A DNA stretch of 7,368 nt from the NCBI GenBank assembly GCA_023145975.1, contig JAGLCZ010000442.1, positions 1-7,368 of the forward strand, in the 5' to 3' direction. This DNA is from Candidatus Hydrogenedentota bacterium (lineage in GTDB: Bacteria; Hydrogenedentota; Hydrogenedentia; Hydrogenedentales; CAITNO01). Below are positions 1-6,067 of this stretch, piece after piece. The notes beneath the pieces are model-generated. The model saw only the letters and a list, made by a program, of their open reading frames with translations. It was not told the origin of the DNA and made no database searches. A program made the translations under genes and the position numbers. How positions within the stretch are numbered: position 1 is the first letter of the stretch; each line of letters opens with the position of its first letter.

Positions 1-1389
1 CGAAGCCAAGGGGGATCATTCATATTACGCCTGGAAGACACCGATGCAGATCGTACTGATGAACAATATGTCGCAGCAATGTGCGAAGGATTTAAATGGC
101 TGGGAATTGACTGGGATGAAGGACCGAAATTTGGAGATGAACCGGAAAAGGGGGAGTACGGTCCTTACCGCCAATCAGAACGCAGCGCCGCCTACCGAAA
201 AGCAGCAGCCCAACTCCTTAAAGATGGGAAAGCCTATAAATGCTTCTGTACACGTGAAGAAATCGACGCGATGCGCAAGCAAGCCGCTTCCGAAAAACGG
301 CCACCGAGATATTCAAGAAAATGCCGCAATCTGACGGCGGCGGAAATCGATGCCAAAGGCGATACACCTTATAGTTTGCGCTTTCGTGTACCCGAGGGCG
401 AAACAGTAGTAGAGGATATTATCCAAGGTCCGGTACGCTTCAACAATAAAGAATATGATGACTTTATTATCCAGAAACCCAATGGAAATGCTATTTTTCA
501 TTTGGCAGTGGTGGTAGATGATAGTTTAATGAAAATATCTCATATTATCCGGGGCGATGACCATCTGACCAATGCGGGACGTCACGTGATGCTCTTTAAT
601 GCACTCGGTTATACCGTGCCGAAATTTGCGCATCACCCGTTGGTACACGATGAGTATGGCCGGAAATATAGCAAACGCCTACATGGCGCAAATGTACTTG
701 ACTGGCTCGCAGACGGCTATCTTCCCGAAACCCTTATTAACTATATTGCACTATTGGGCTGGACTTCAGAAGAAGAAGGACGAGAATTTTTTAAGCTTGA
801 GGAATTGCAAGAACTCTTCTCTCTCAAACGCCTGACTAAATCACCTGCACGCTTTGATCGAAAGAAACTGGACTGGCTGAATGGTCAGCATATCCGTATG
901 TTGACACCAGAGCAACTTTGCGACCGTGTGTTGCCCATCATGCGAAAAAATGGTCTTGATGTAGATGCCTGCTCCCGCGAATGGTTATTTAAAATAGTAG
1001 CTATCTGCCAAGAAAAAATCCCTACTTTAAACCACATCGTTCCTTATACAGATTTCTTTTTCATAAGCCCAAAAGAATATGATAAAAAGGGTTCTCGAAA
1101 ATTCTTCGAAAAAACAGACTCGCAATTATGGCTTGAAACTGCTTTAAACTGTATGAAAAAGACGGAAACCTGGCAACGAGACACACTTAAAAAGCACTAT
1201 AGCCAAGCCGTAAGCGATGGTATGAAAATAGGCCCATTGGTAAATGCAACACGCCTTGCGCTTACCGGAAAAACCGTTGGTCCGGGAATGTATGAATTAA
1301 CAGAACTTCTTGGACGAGAAAAATCGTTGCTTCGCATGGAGCAAGCTTTGGACTATATCCAAAAGAAAGCTGGAGACATACAGCAATGA
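1..1389 (+). CDS. gltX: Glutamyl-tRNA synthetase, 5'-truncated by window edge
   Basis: Cytoplasmic class I aminoacyl-tRNA synthetase that attaches glutamate to tRNA-Glu using ATP. The reading frame is open from base 1, and the first visible residues (RSQGGSFILRLEDTD) are the conserved block just after the HIGH region. About 30 residues, including HIGH and the start codon, therefore lie upstream of the window. A CxC...C zinc-type insert is at 241-249 and 322-324. Its usual fourth ligand, a His two residues after the last Cys in the E. coli enzyme, is Asn here (328-330). The KMSKS-type loop reads KYSKR (664-678), with one extra Leu before HGA, followed by a conserved DGYLPETLINYIALLGW block. 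The C-terminal part is the helical anticodon-binding domain. There are 462 residues in the window, so the full protein should be near the usual 470-500. The stop overlaps the start of the next gene by 4 bp (ATGA), suggesting translational coupling. Whether it is discriminating or also charges tRNA-Gln cannot be judged from this sequence. Confidence 0.96.
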   Translation, partial: RSQGGSFILRLEDTDADRTDEQYVAAMCEGFKWLGIDWDEGPKFGDEPEKGEYGPYRQSERSAAYRKAAAQLLKDGKAYKCFCTREEIDAMRKQAASEKRPPRYSRKCRNLTAAEIDAKGDTPYSLRFRVPEGETVVEDIIQGPVRFNNKEYDDFIIQKPNGNAIFHLAVVVDDSLMKISHIIRGDDHLTNAGRHVMLFNALGYTVPKFAHHPLVHDEYGRKYSKRLHGANVLDWLADGYLPETLINYIALLGWTSEEEGREFFKLEELQELFSLKRLTKSPARFDRKKLDWLNGQHIRMLTPEQLCDRVLPIMRKNGLDVDACSREWLFKIVAICQEKIPTLNHIVPYTDFFFISPKEYDKKGSRKFFEKTDSQLWLETALNCMKKTETWQRDTLKKHYSQAVSDGMKIGPLVNATRLALTGKTVGPGMYELTELLGREKSLLRMEQALDYIQKKAGDIQQ

Positions 1390-2360
1390 GTAAGTTTATT
1401 ATTGGCGTTGATTTAGGCGGCACAAATATAAAGACTGCAATTGTAACTGAGGACAAACAAGTCGTCGCAAGAGAGTCACGCCCAACCGATGCAGCGGCAG
1501 GTCCCGTCGCCATCATGGATTTAATAGCTGTAGCAGTACATGATCTTACACGCCAACAGGATATAAACATGGAGGATGTATTAGCCGTTGGCATCGGGGC
1601 ACCCGGTCCCATGAACTGGCAAACAGGTATTGTATACAGTCCTCCAAACCTTCCAGGCTGGAGCAATGTACCACTGGCGGATGAAATGAGTAAACGTCTC
1701 AACACTCCTTGCTACATCGATAACGACGCCAATGTAGCCTGTTTCGGTGAATACTGGATGGGGGCGGGACAGGGAGCAGAAAGCATCATCGTATTTACAC
1801 TTGGGACCGGTGTGGGTGGAGGAATTGTTCTCTTCAACCAGTTGGTAAGGGGAATTGACGGTACTGCTGCTGAACTGGGTCATGTGAAAGTACAACGGGA
1901 CGGTCGCTTGTGCGGTTGCGGTGCTCGCGGTTGCCTGGAGGCCTATGCCTCGGTAACCGGCATGGTGCACACTGCGCGAGACGGGTGGGATAATTCCCAT
2001 ACAACTCTAAAAGATTTATGCGAAGGTGATCCAGAAAAGATTACTGGAAAAATAATTTATAAGGCAGCCGCAGCAGGAGATGCCTATGCAGCACAAGTCT
2101 TTCAGGACACTGCTACCTGGTTGGGACTTGGTGCAGCAAGCATGGTCAATGCTCTGAATCCCGAGCGTATTGTGCTGTGTGGCGGTATGATTAATGCAGG
2201 TGAACTTCTCTTCGCTACTGTGCGTAAAACTGTACGCGAAAATGCTTTCAAAGTACCTGCTGACCGTTGCAAAATACTTCCTGCCGGTCTTGGCGAAGAT
2301 TCTGGTGTGCTGGGTTGCGCAGGTTGTGCCTTTGCCAGATACCAGGAAGAAAATTCCTAA
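1386..2360 (+). CDS. ROK-family sugar kinase, probable glucokinase
   Basis: Predicted cytoplasmic ATP-dependent hexose kinase, most likely glucose to glucose 6-phosphate, feeding glycolysis. The protein is 324 residues, typical for single-domain ROK kinases with no N-terminal DNA-binding domain, so it is an enzyme rather than a NagC/Xyl repressor. Visible motifs in order: the N-terminal phosphate loop DLGGTN (9-14), the NDAN motif with likely catalytic Asp114, the glycine-rich GTGVGGG (140-146), ExGH (Glu163-His166), and the ROK zinc motif CGCGARGCLE (176-185), with His166, Cys176, Cys178 and Cys183 as likely zinc ligands. The ATG sits in an ATGA overlap with the gltX stop, with GGAG at 1372-1375 about 10 nt upstream. 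The next gene, a PfkB kinase, starts 14 bp downstream, so the three genes look like one transcript. The motifs do not separate glucose from mannose, fructose or N-acetyl-amino-sugar substrates, so the sugar is inferred from the best general family match. Confidence 0.92.
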   Translation: MSKFIIGVDLGGTNIKTAIVTEDKQVVARESRPTDAAAGPVAIMDLIAVAVHDLTRQQDINMEDVLAVGIGAPGPMNWQTGIVYSPPNLPGWSNVPLADEMSKRLNTPCYIDNDANVACFGEYWMGAGQGAESIIVFTLGTGVGGGIVLFNQLVRGIDGTAAELGHVKVQRDGRLCGCGARGCLEAYASVTGMVHTARDGWDNSHTTLKDLCEGDPEKITGKIIYKAAAAGDAYAAQVFQDTATWLGLGAASMVNALNPERIVLCGGMINAGELLFATVRKTVRENAFKVPADRCKILPAGLGEDSGVLGCAGCAFARYQEENS

Positions 2361-2362
2361 GC

Positions 2363-2367
2363 AGGAG
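2363..2367 (+). promoter_or_regulatory. Shine-Dalgarno site fixing a GTG start for the PfkB gene
   Basis: AGGAG lies just after the ROK stop codon and 7 nt before GTG at 2375. The frame stays open upstream to an ATG at 2267, but that would add 36 residues overlapping the ROK gene that do not resemble the family N-terminus. A second in-frame GTG at 2369 is only 1 nt from this site. The 2375 start gives MIITITPNPCVDK, the expected family N-terminus. Confidence 0.75.
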
Positions 2368-2374
2368 AGTGGCT

Positions 2375-3307
2375 GTGATTATTACTATTACGCCTAATCC
2401 CTGTGTAGATAAAACAATTTTCATTGACACATTGCTACCAGGTGATAAGATACGTGCCTATCGCTGCAGTTGTATTGCTGGAGGAAAAGGGTGTAATGTT
2501 TCTCGGGCCATAAATGCCATGGGAGGAGAAACCATTGCCGTCCCCTTTGTCGGAGGTCACACGGGAAAACATGTAGTGGAAATGCTTGAAACTATGGACC
2601 GTCTTCAGTGTTCCCCTGTGGAAATCACAGAAATGACCCGTACTATTACCACTGTACTTGAAGAGTCCCGACATCGTCAAACGGCCCTGTTCGAACCCGG
2701 TCCTTCTATTTCACAGAAAGAATGTAGAAAAGCTCTGAAACTTATAGAACAATTGCTTCCAGAAGCGACTCTCATTATCATGAGTGGTTCTGCTCCAGAC
2801 CCCAATCTCGACAACTTTTACCGCGATGTGGTACAGATGTCACATGAAGCCAATCTTAACAGTATTGTAGATGCATATGGCACCATTTTTGAGCAGGCAC
2901 TATCAGCAATACCTTATATGATAAAGCCAAATATAGAAGAAGCAGAGAAGATAACGAAATCCCCCATAACTACCCGTGCAGAACAATGGGGAACGGTGGA
3001 TAGGTTTCGTAAGCAAGGAATTCCGTTGGTTGTTCTTTCTCTCGGTGCAGAAGGGGCATTGCTTTCCTTTAAAGACACACAATTCCATGTAGAACCACCC
3101 CCTATCAATACGGTAAATCCTGTTGGTTCCGGAGATGCCTTGGTTGCTGGCTTTGCTCTCGGAATTACACAAAAAATGGATATTGAATCTATGGCTCGTC
3201 TTGGCATCGCTATGGGAACCGCTAACGCTATGTCCTGGGATATTGGAGCCTTCAGAAAAAAAGAGGTGGACCAGTTATTAGAACAAGTACAAATAACCCA
3301 CCGATAA
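2375..3307 (+). CDS. PfkB-family 1-phosphofructokinase/hexose-phosphate kinase
   Basis: Predicted cytoplasmic ribokinase-fold kinase of the 1-phosphofructokinase group (FruK, LacC, PfkB), phosphorylating a sugar phosphate such as fructose 1-phosphate, tagatose 6-phosphate or fructose 6-phosphate. The 310-residue length is normal. The N-terminus ITPNPCVDK matches the group's TxNPaxD opening. GGKGCNVSRA (36-45) is PfkB signature 1, and a KPNxEE block follows near residues 186-191. NPVGSGDALVAGF begins at residue 248 and is signature 2, with catalytic-base Asp254 and the anion hole formed by Gly251-Gly253. The start is GTG at 2375, supported by AGGAG 7 nt upstream. It follows the ROK kinase by 14 bp and is probably co-transcribed with it and gltX. 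No PTS gene is visible, so a fructose-PTS FruK role has no local support and the substrate is unresolved. The stop is 24 bp from the converging oppB stop. Confidence 0.9.
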   Translation: MIITITPNPCVDKTIFIDTLLPGDKIRAYRCSCIAGGKGCNVSRAINAMGGETIAVPFVGGHTGKHVVEMLETMDRLQCSPVEITEMTRTITTVLEESRHRQTALFEPGPSISQKECRKALKLIEQLLPEATLIIMSGSAPDPNLDNFYRDVVQMSHEANLNSIVDAYGTIFEQALSAIPYMIKPNIEEAEKITKSPITTRAEQWGTVDRFRKQGIPLVVLSLGAEGALLSFKDTQFHVEPPPINTVNPVGSGDALVAGFALGITQKMDIESMARLGIAMGTANAMSWDIGAFRKKEVDQLLEQVQITHR

Positions 3308-3331
3308 AGTACTTGCGTGCCTATCTACAGC

Positions 3332-4255
3332 TCATCGTGCACGTATACGCGGATCAAGCCACCCTAGCATAATATCGGAAACCAAATTTAACCCCATGAC
3401 CAATACGGCATAAACAAGTACTGCACCATTAATCATCGTATAATCACGGTTAAAAGCAGACTCTACAAATTCTCTCCCTAAGCCGGGAACCTGAAAAATA
3501 GTTTCCACGACAAAAGACCCTGTAAGCAATCCAGCTGCAGCAGGTCCTAGGAAAGCAATTACAGGCTGAATTCCCGCCCGTAAACCATGCCGTAGTACTA
3601 CGCGGGCTTCCCGCAATCCTTTTGCACGGGCAGTTCGAATAAAATCCTGGGAAAGCGCTTCCAACATGCCGCCTCGTGTCATACGCGCAATATATGCCGA
3701 GTAACCTGCACCCAAGGTAACTGCCGGTAATATCTTATGCATAGGGGTTGCCCATCCGGCAACAGGCAACCAGTCTGTCCATAGTGCAAATATCAATACC
3801 AACAAAGGACCTAAAACAAATGCCGGAACACATATTCCAATCATGGCGATTGTCATCGCACTGTAATCCAACCATGAATTTGGTTTGAGTGCGGCAAGAA
3901 TTCCTGCACATAAGCCCACAGCGAGTGCAAAAGCCAGACCGTAAGCACCCAATTCAAGAGAGACGGGTAAACGCAATAAAATCCATTCACGCACAGTACG
4001 GGAAGGTTTACGAAAGGAGGGACCAAAATCCAAGCGAATAACGCCGGTCAAGTATTCTGTATATTGCTGATAAAGTGGGCGATCAATACCATAATGAGCT
4101 TCCAGGCTACGTTGTGCTTCAAGGGATACACGCTTTTCCGAATCAAAGGGTCCGCCTGGCGCAAGCCGAACCAGAAAAAAAGTAATAGTGATAATCATAA
4201 ACAGAACGGGTAGAAATTCACCGAACCGTTTCAAAACAAAAACTGCCATGAACAT
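3332..4255 (-). CDS. oppB: Oligopeptide ABC transporter permease, OppB-like
   Basis: Inner-membrane permease subunit of a peptide/nickel-type ABC importer. It would normally pair with OppC and be driven by the OppD and OppF ATPases. The protein has 307 residues, almost the same length as E. coli OppB (306). About six hydrophobic spans are visible, near residues 14-31, 102-122, 133-158, 176-192, 228-250 and 272-296. The N-terminal ITITFFLVRLAPGGPF is a family hallmark. The cytoplasmic EAA loop, which contacts the ATPase, is near residues 203-224 (DFIRTARAKGL followed by LRHGL). The C-terminus ends LDPRIRAR, as expected for the family. The ATG follows the oppA TAG with no spacer, in the same frame, and GGGAG in the oppA end serves as its ribosome site 5 nt upstream. 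A second Met codon at 4247-4249 is an alternative start 11 nt from that site. No oppC follows; the gene ends 24 bp from the converging PfkB gene. Confidence 0.94.
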   Translation of the reverse strand: MFMAVFVLKRFGEFLPVLFMIITITFFLVRLAPGGPFDSEKRVSLEAQRSLEAHYGIDRPLYQQYTEYLTGVIRLDFGPSFRKPSRTVREWILLRLPVSLELGAYGLAFALAVGLCAGILAALKPNSWLDYSAMTIAMIGICVPAFVLGPLLVLIFALWTDWLPVAGWATPMHKILPAVTLGAGYSAYIARMTRGGMLEALSQDFIRTARAKGLREARVVLRHGLRAGIQPVIAFLGPAAAGLLTGSFVVETIFQVPGLGREFVESAFNRDYTMINGAVLVYAVLVMGLNLVSDIMLGWLDPRIRAR

Positions 4256-5866
4256 CTATTCTCCCACCAAATATAAATCTTTCCAACGCATATATCCCAG
4301 CAGGTTAGGGGTCAGCCCTTTTACTTCTGGTGCTTTCAAAAATTTCCAAGTATAAAAGTAAATGGGGATAATCGGAGCTTCCTCTAAAAGAATTTCCTCA
4401 GCTTGCTGTAATAATGCAATCCGTTTTTCTATATCGGCCTCAGCATAAGCACTTTCTATAAACGTATCATATCTCAATGAAGACCAGCCGGTACGGTTGT
4501 TTCCCACACCGGTCTGAAAACATTCCAGAAAATTCATGGGATCAGCTACATCACCGATCCACGAAGAGCGTGCAATCGTATAATCTAGATTATTCAAAGA
4601 AGACAGATATACCTTCCAATCCTGATTAAGTAGACGTACATCTACATTCAGATACTCACGCCACATACGTTGAATTGCTTCAGCAATGGTGCGATGTGCC
4701 TCACTGGTATTATAAAGAATTTCGACAGGGGGTAAGCCCTTCCCGTCAGGATAACCTGCCTCAGCAAGAAGTTTTTGTGCTTTAACCACATCGAACATAA
4801 CCTGATAGTCGGATTTATAGCCAGCATCAGGAGGTACCAAAGAAGGTGCTGCCTGTTCGTTTCCAGTAAGAACGTGCTCGGTTAACTCATTCCGATCCAC
4901 TGCCAGTGCGAAGGCTTTGCGCACAAGCGGATTATCAAAAGGAGGTCGCGTAATATTCAGCCTATAAAAATAGGATCCATAGTAAGGATGGAGATTCAAA
5001 GCCTCCGGATGTTCACGTCGGTATACCTCAACCCGGTGGAGAGGAATTGTAGAGGTGATATGTAACATACCTGCCCGAAAACTACGTTCTTCTGTCTGCT
5101 GATTATCAATAGGATAATAATCTATACCGTCAAGACGTACGGCAGTCCCATCCCAGTAATGAGGATTACGGCGAACACTAATAATTTCATTGGGACGCCA
5201 ATCCGTTAGAATAAACGGACCATTGCCCACCAAATTTCCAGTGCGTGTCCACTGTGTACCCCGTTCATCTATCTTTCCAAACTTCTCGATAGTTGCCTGA
5301 TGAACAGGGAACCAGGCGTAATGATTGTGCATACTCAAAAAATAGGGGGTAGGATGCTCAAGGGCTGCTTCAAGTGTAAACTCATCAAGCACTCGAACCC
5401 CTACCTCAGAAAAATCACGAAGATATCCTTCATTAAACAAACGTGCATTCTTGAGGCAATATAGAAGATAGGCATACTCAGAACCCAATGCAGGGGACAA
5501 GATTCGCTTCCAGCTATAGGCAAAATCTTGTGCCGTTACCCTATCGCCATTCGACCACCTGGCATCCTTTCTAAGATGAAAAGTATAGAGGAGTTTATCT
5601 TCGGACACCTCCCAGGAATCCGCTACTGCCGGAACCGGTTCCAAAGTTGCAGCGTCACAGTCTGTTAATCCTTCAAATAGGGACGTCAAAACCCGGTGTT
5701 CAGTTACACCGGAAACAACGTGGGGGTCGAGTTCCTGTACTTCTGCGCCATTACCAACTTGCAGGACATTGGCAGGAATCTTTCTACCAGAAGAACAACC
5801 CAAAAGAATGGGAAAATATATCATCATAAAAAAAACAACCACACATGCCACTCGAACACATCTCAT
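4256..5866 (-). CDS. oppA: Oligopeptide-binding lipoprotein, OppA-like (SBP_bac_5)
   Basis: Extracytoplasmic solute-binding protein that captures peptides and delivers them to the OppB-containing permease. The chosen ATG at 5866 is preceded by AAGGA 8 nt upstream and gives 536 residues. The frame extends upstream to a GTG at 5896 that lacks a convincing ribosome site. The N-terminus has two Arg residues, a hydrophobic stretch (about 6-22) and a lipobox LLGC, so Cys24 should be lipidated. Ser follows it, which by the E. coli rule favours release to the outer membrane. The mature part matches E. coli OppA/MppA in order: VGNGAEVQELDPH, LFEGL, VADSW (81-85), a HLRKDARWSNG...VTAQDFAYSWKR block (about 97-120), a GNLVGNGPF block, and LAEAGYP. 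The C-terminal part includes ILYNTSEAH, followed by IIPIYFY. These support peptide binding rather than nickel or dipeptide binding, although DppA-like or murein-peptide ligands cannot be excluded. It is the first gene of an oppAB pair read from the promoter at 5924-5952. Confidence 0.94.
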   Translation of the reverse strand: MRCVRVACVVVFFMMIYFPILLGCSSGRKIPANVLQVGNGAEVQELDPHVVSGVTEHRVLTSLFEGLTDCDAATLEPVPAVADSWEVSEDKLLYTFHLRKDARWSNGDRVTAQDFAYSWKRILSPALGSEYAYLLYCLKNARLFNEGYLRDFSEVGVRVLDEFTLEAALEHPTPYFLSMHNHYAWFPVHQATIEKFGKIDERGTQWTRTGNLVGNGPFILTDWRPNEIISVRRNPHYWDGTAVRLDGIDYYPIDNQQTEERSFRAGMLHITSTIPLHRVEVYRREHPEALNLHPYYGSYFYRLNITRPPFDNPLVRKAFALAVDRNELTEHVLTGNEQAAPSLVPPDAGYKSDYQVMFDVVKAQKLLAEAGYPDGKGLPPVEILYNTSEAHRTIAEAIQRMWREYLNVDVRLLNQDWKVYLSSLNNLDYTIARSSWIGDVADPMNFLECFQTGVGNNRTGWSSLRYDTFIESAYAEADIEKRIALLQQAEEILLEEAPIIPIYFYTWKFLKAPEVKGLTPNLLGYMRWKDLYLVGE

Positions 5867-5874
5867 ACAGATAA

Positions 5875-5879
5875 TCCTT
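5875..5879 (-). promoter_or_regulatory. Ribosome binding site deciding the oppA start
   Basis: On the minus strand AAGGA lies 8 nt before the ATG at 5866. It supports this start over the in-frame GTG at 5896, whose upstream region only offers a weak GGTG. The downstream start also gives a compact lipoprotein signal peptide. Confidence 0.65.
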
Positions 5880-5923
5880 ATACAGCTTACAGACACGAAA
5901 GCATATTACACCAACATAACAGC

Positions 5924-5952
5924 ATTATAGTCCCTTGTGATCTTGAGAGCAA
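5924..5952 (-). promoter_or_regulatory. Candidate sigma-70 type promoter for oppAB
   Basis: On the minus strand there is a perfect TATAAT -10 box (plus-strand 5924-5929). A TTGCTC -35 box (5947-5952) precedes it with exactly 17 bp between them. The -35 box matches the first three consensus bases. The expected transcript start is near 5917, giving a leader of about 50 nt before the oppA ATG at 5866. Consensus promoters assume a housekeeping sigma factor similar to that of E. coli. No experimental evidence is available. Confidence 0.5.
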
Positions 5953-5963
5953 CGTAACGTTAT

Positions 5964-5993
5964 TTTTCATTAACATAAAATAAATGCTACACT
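5964..5993 (+). promoter_or_regulatory. Weak candidate promoter for the sulfatase gene
   Basis: TTTTCA (5964-5969) is followed after 18 bp by TACACT (5988-5993), each matching four of six consensus bases. A TG at 5985-5986 gives an extended -10 element. The expected start is near 6000, about 68 nt before the sulfatase ATG. The region is AT-rich, so chance matches are likely. It is offered only as the best plus-strand candidate in the divergent gap. Confidence 0.25.
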
Positions 5994-5999
5994 GAGAGA

Positions 6000-6065
6000 A
6001 TGAGGGAGCTTGTAAATTATTGTATTGAACAGAAAAATAAGATTGACGCAACATTGGAAAAGTAA
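6000..6065 (+). other. Possible 21-codon leader ORF before the sulfatase
   Basis: An ATG at 6000 opens a frame of 21 codons (MRELVNYCIEQKNKIDATLE plus a final Lys) ending in TAA at 6063-6065, 2 bp before the sulfatase ATG. It has no spaced Shine-Dalgarno site; GAGAGA directly abuts the ATG. If the weak promoter at 5964-5993 is used, the transcript would begin at about this ATG, so it could only be read as a leaderless message. I do not recognise the peptide. It may be a chance frame. Confidence 0.15.
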
Positions 6066-6067
6066 GT

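Noticed and set aside
1262..2000. Long antisense open frames opposite gltX and the ROK gene.
   Set aside because: They have no recognisable motifs or ribosome sites, and they lie opposite genes with full sets of conserved family motifs. They are best read as shadows of those genes.
2267..2374. In-frame upstream extension of the PfkB gene to an ATG at 2267.
   Set aside because: It overlaps the end of the ROK gene, encodes residues unlike any PfkB N-terminus, and has no ribosome site, whereas GTG at 2375 has AGGAG and the correct family N-terminus.
3309..3348. Imperfect inverted repeat spanning the convergent stops of the PfkB gene and oppB, possibly a bidirectional terminator.
   Set aside because: Arms pair only through about CGTGC/GCACG and GTA/TAC with unpaired bases between, the loop is long, and no T-run follows on either strand. 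Part of it lies in oppB coding sequence.
5867..5896. Upstream GTG start adding 10 residues to OppA.
   Set aside because: ATG at 5866 has AAGGA at 8 nt and gives a compact lipoprotein signal. The GTG has no good site and would put extra residues ahead of the signal's charged region.
6010..6038. Second plus-strand promoter-like pair, TTGTAA with AAAAAT 17 bp later.
   Set aside because: The -10 box lacks the initial T and the region is AT-rich, so this match is weaker than the 5964-5993 candidate and not distinguishable from chance.
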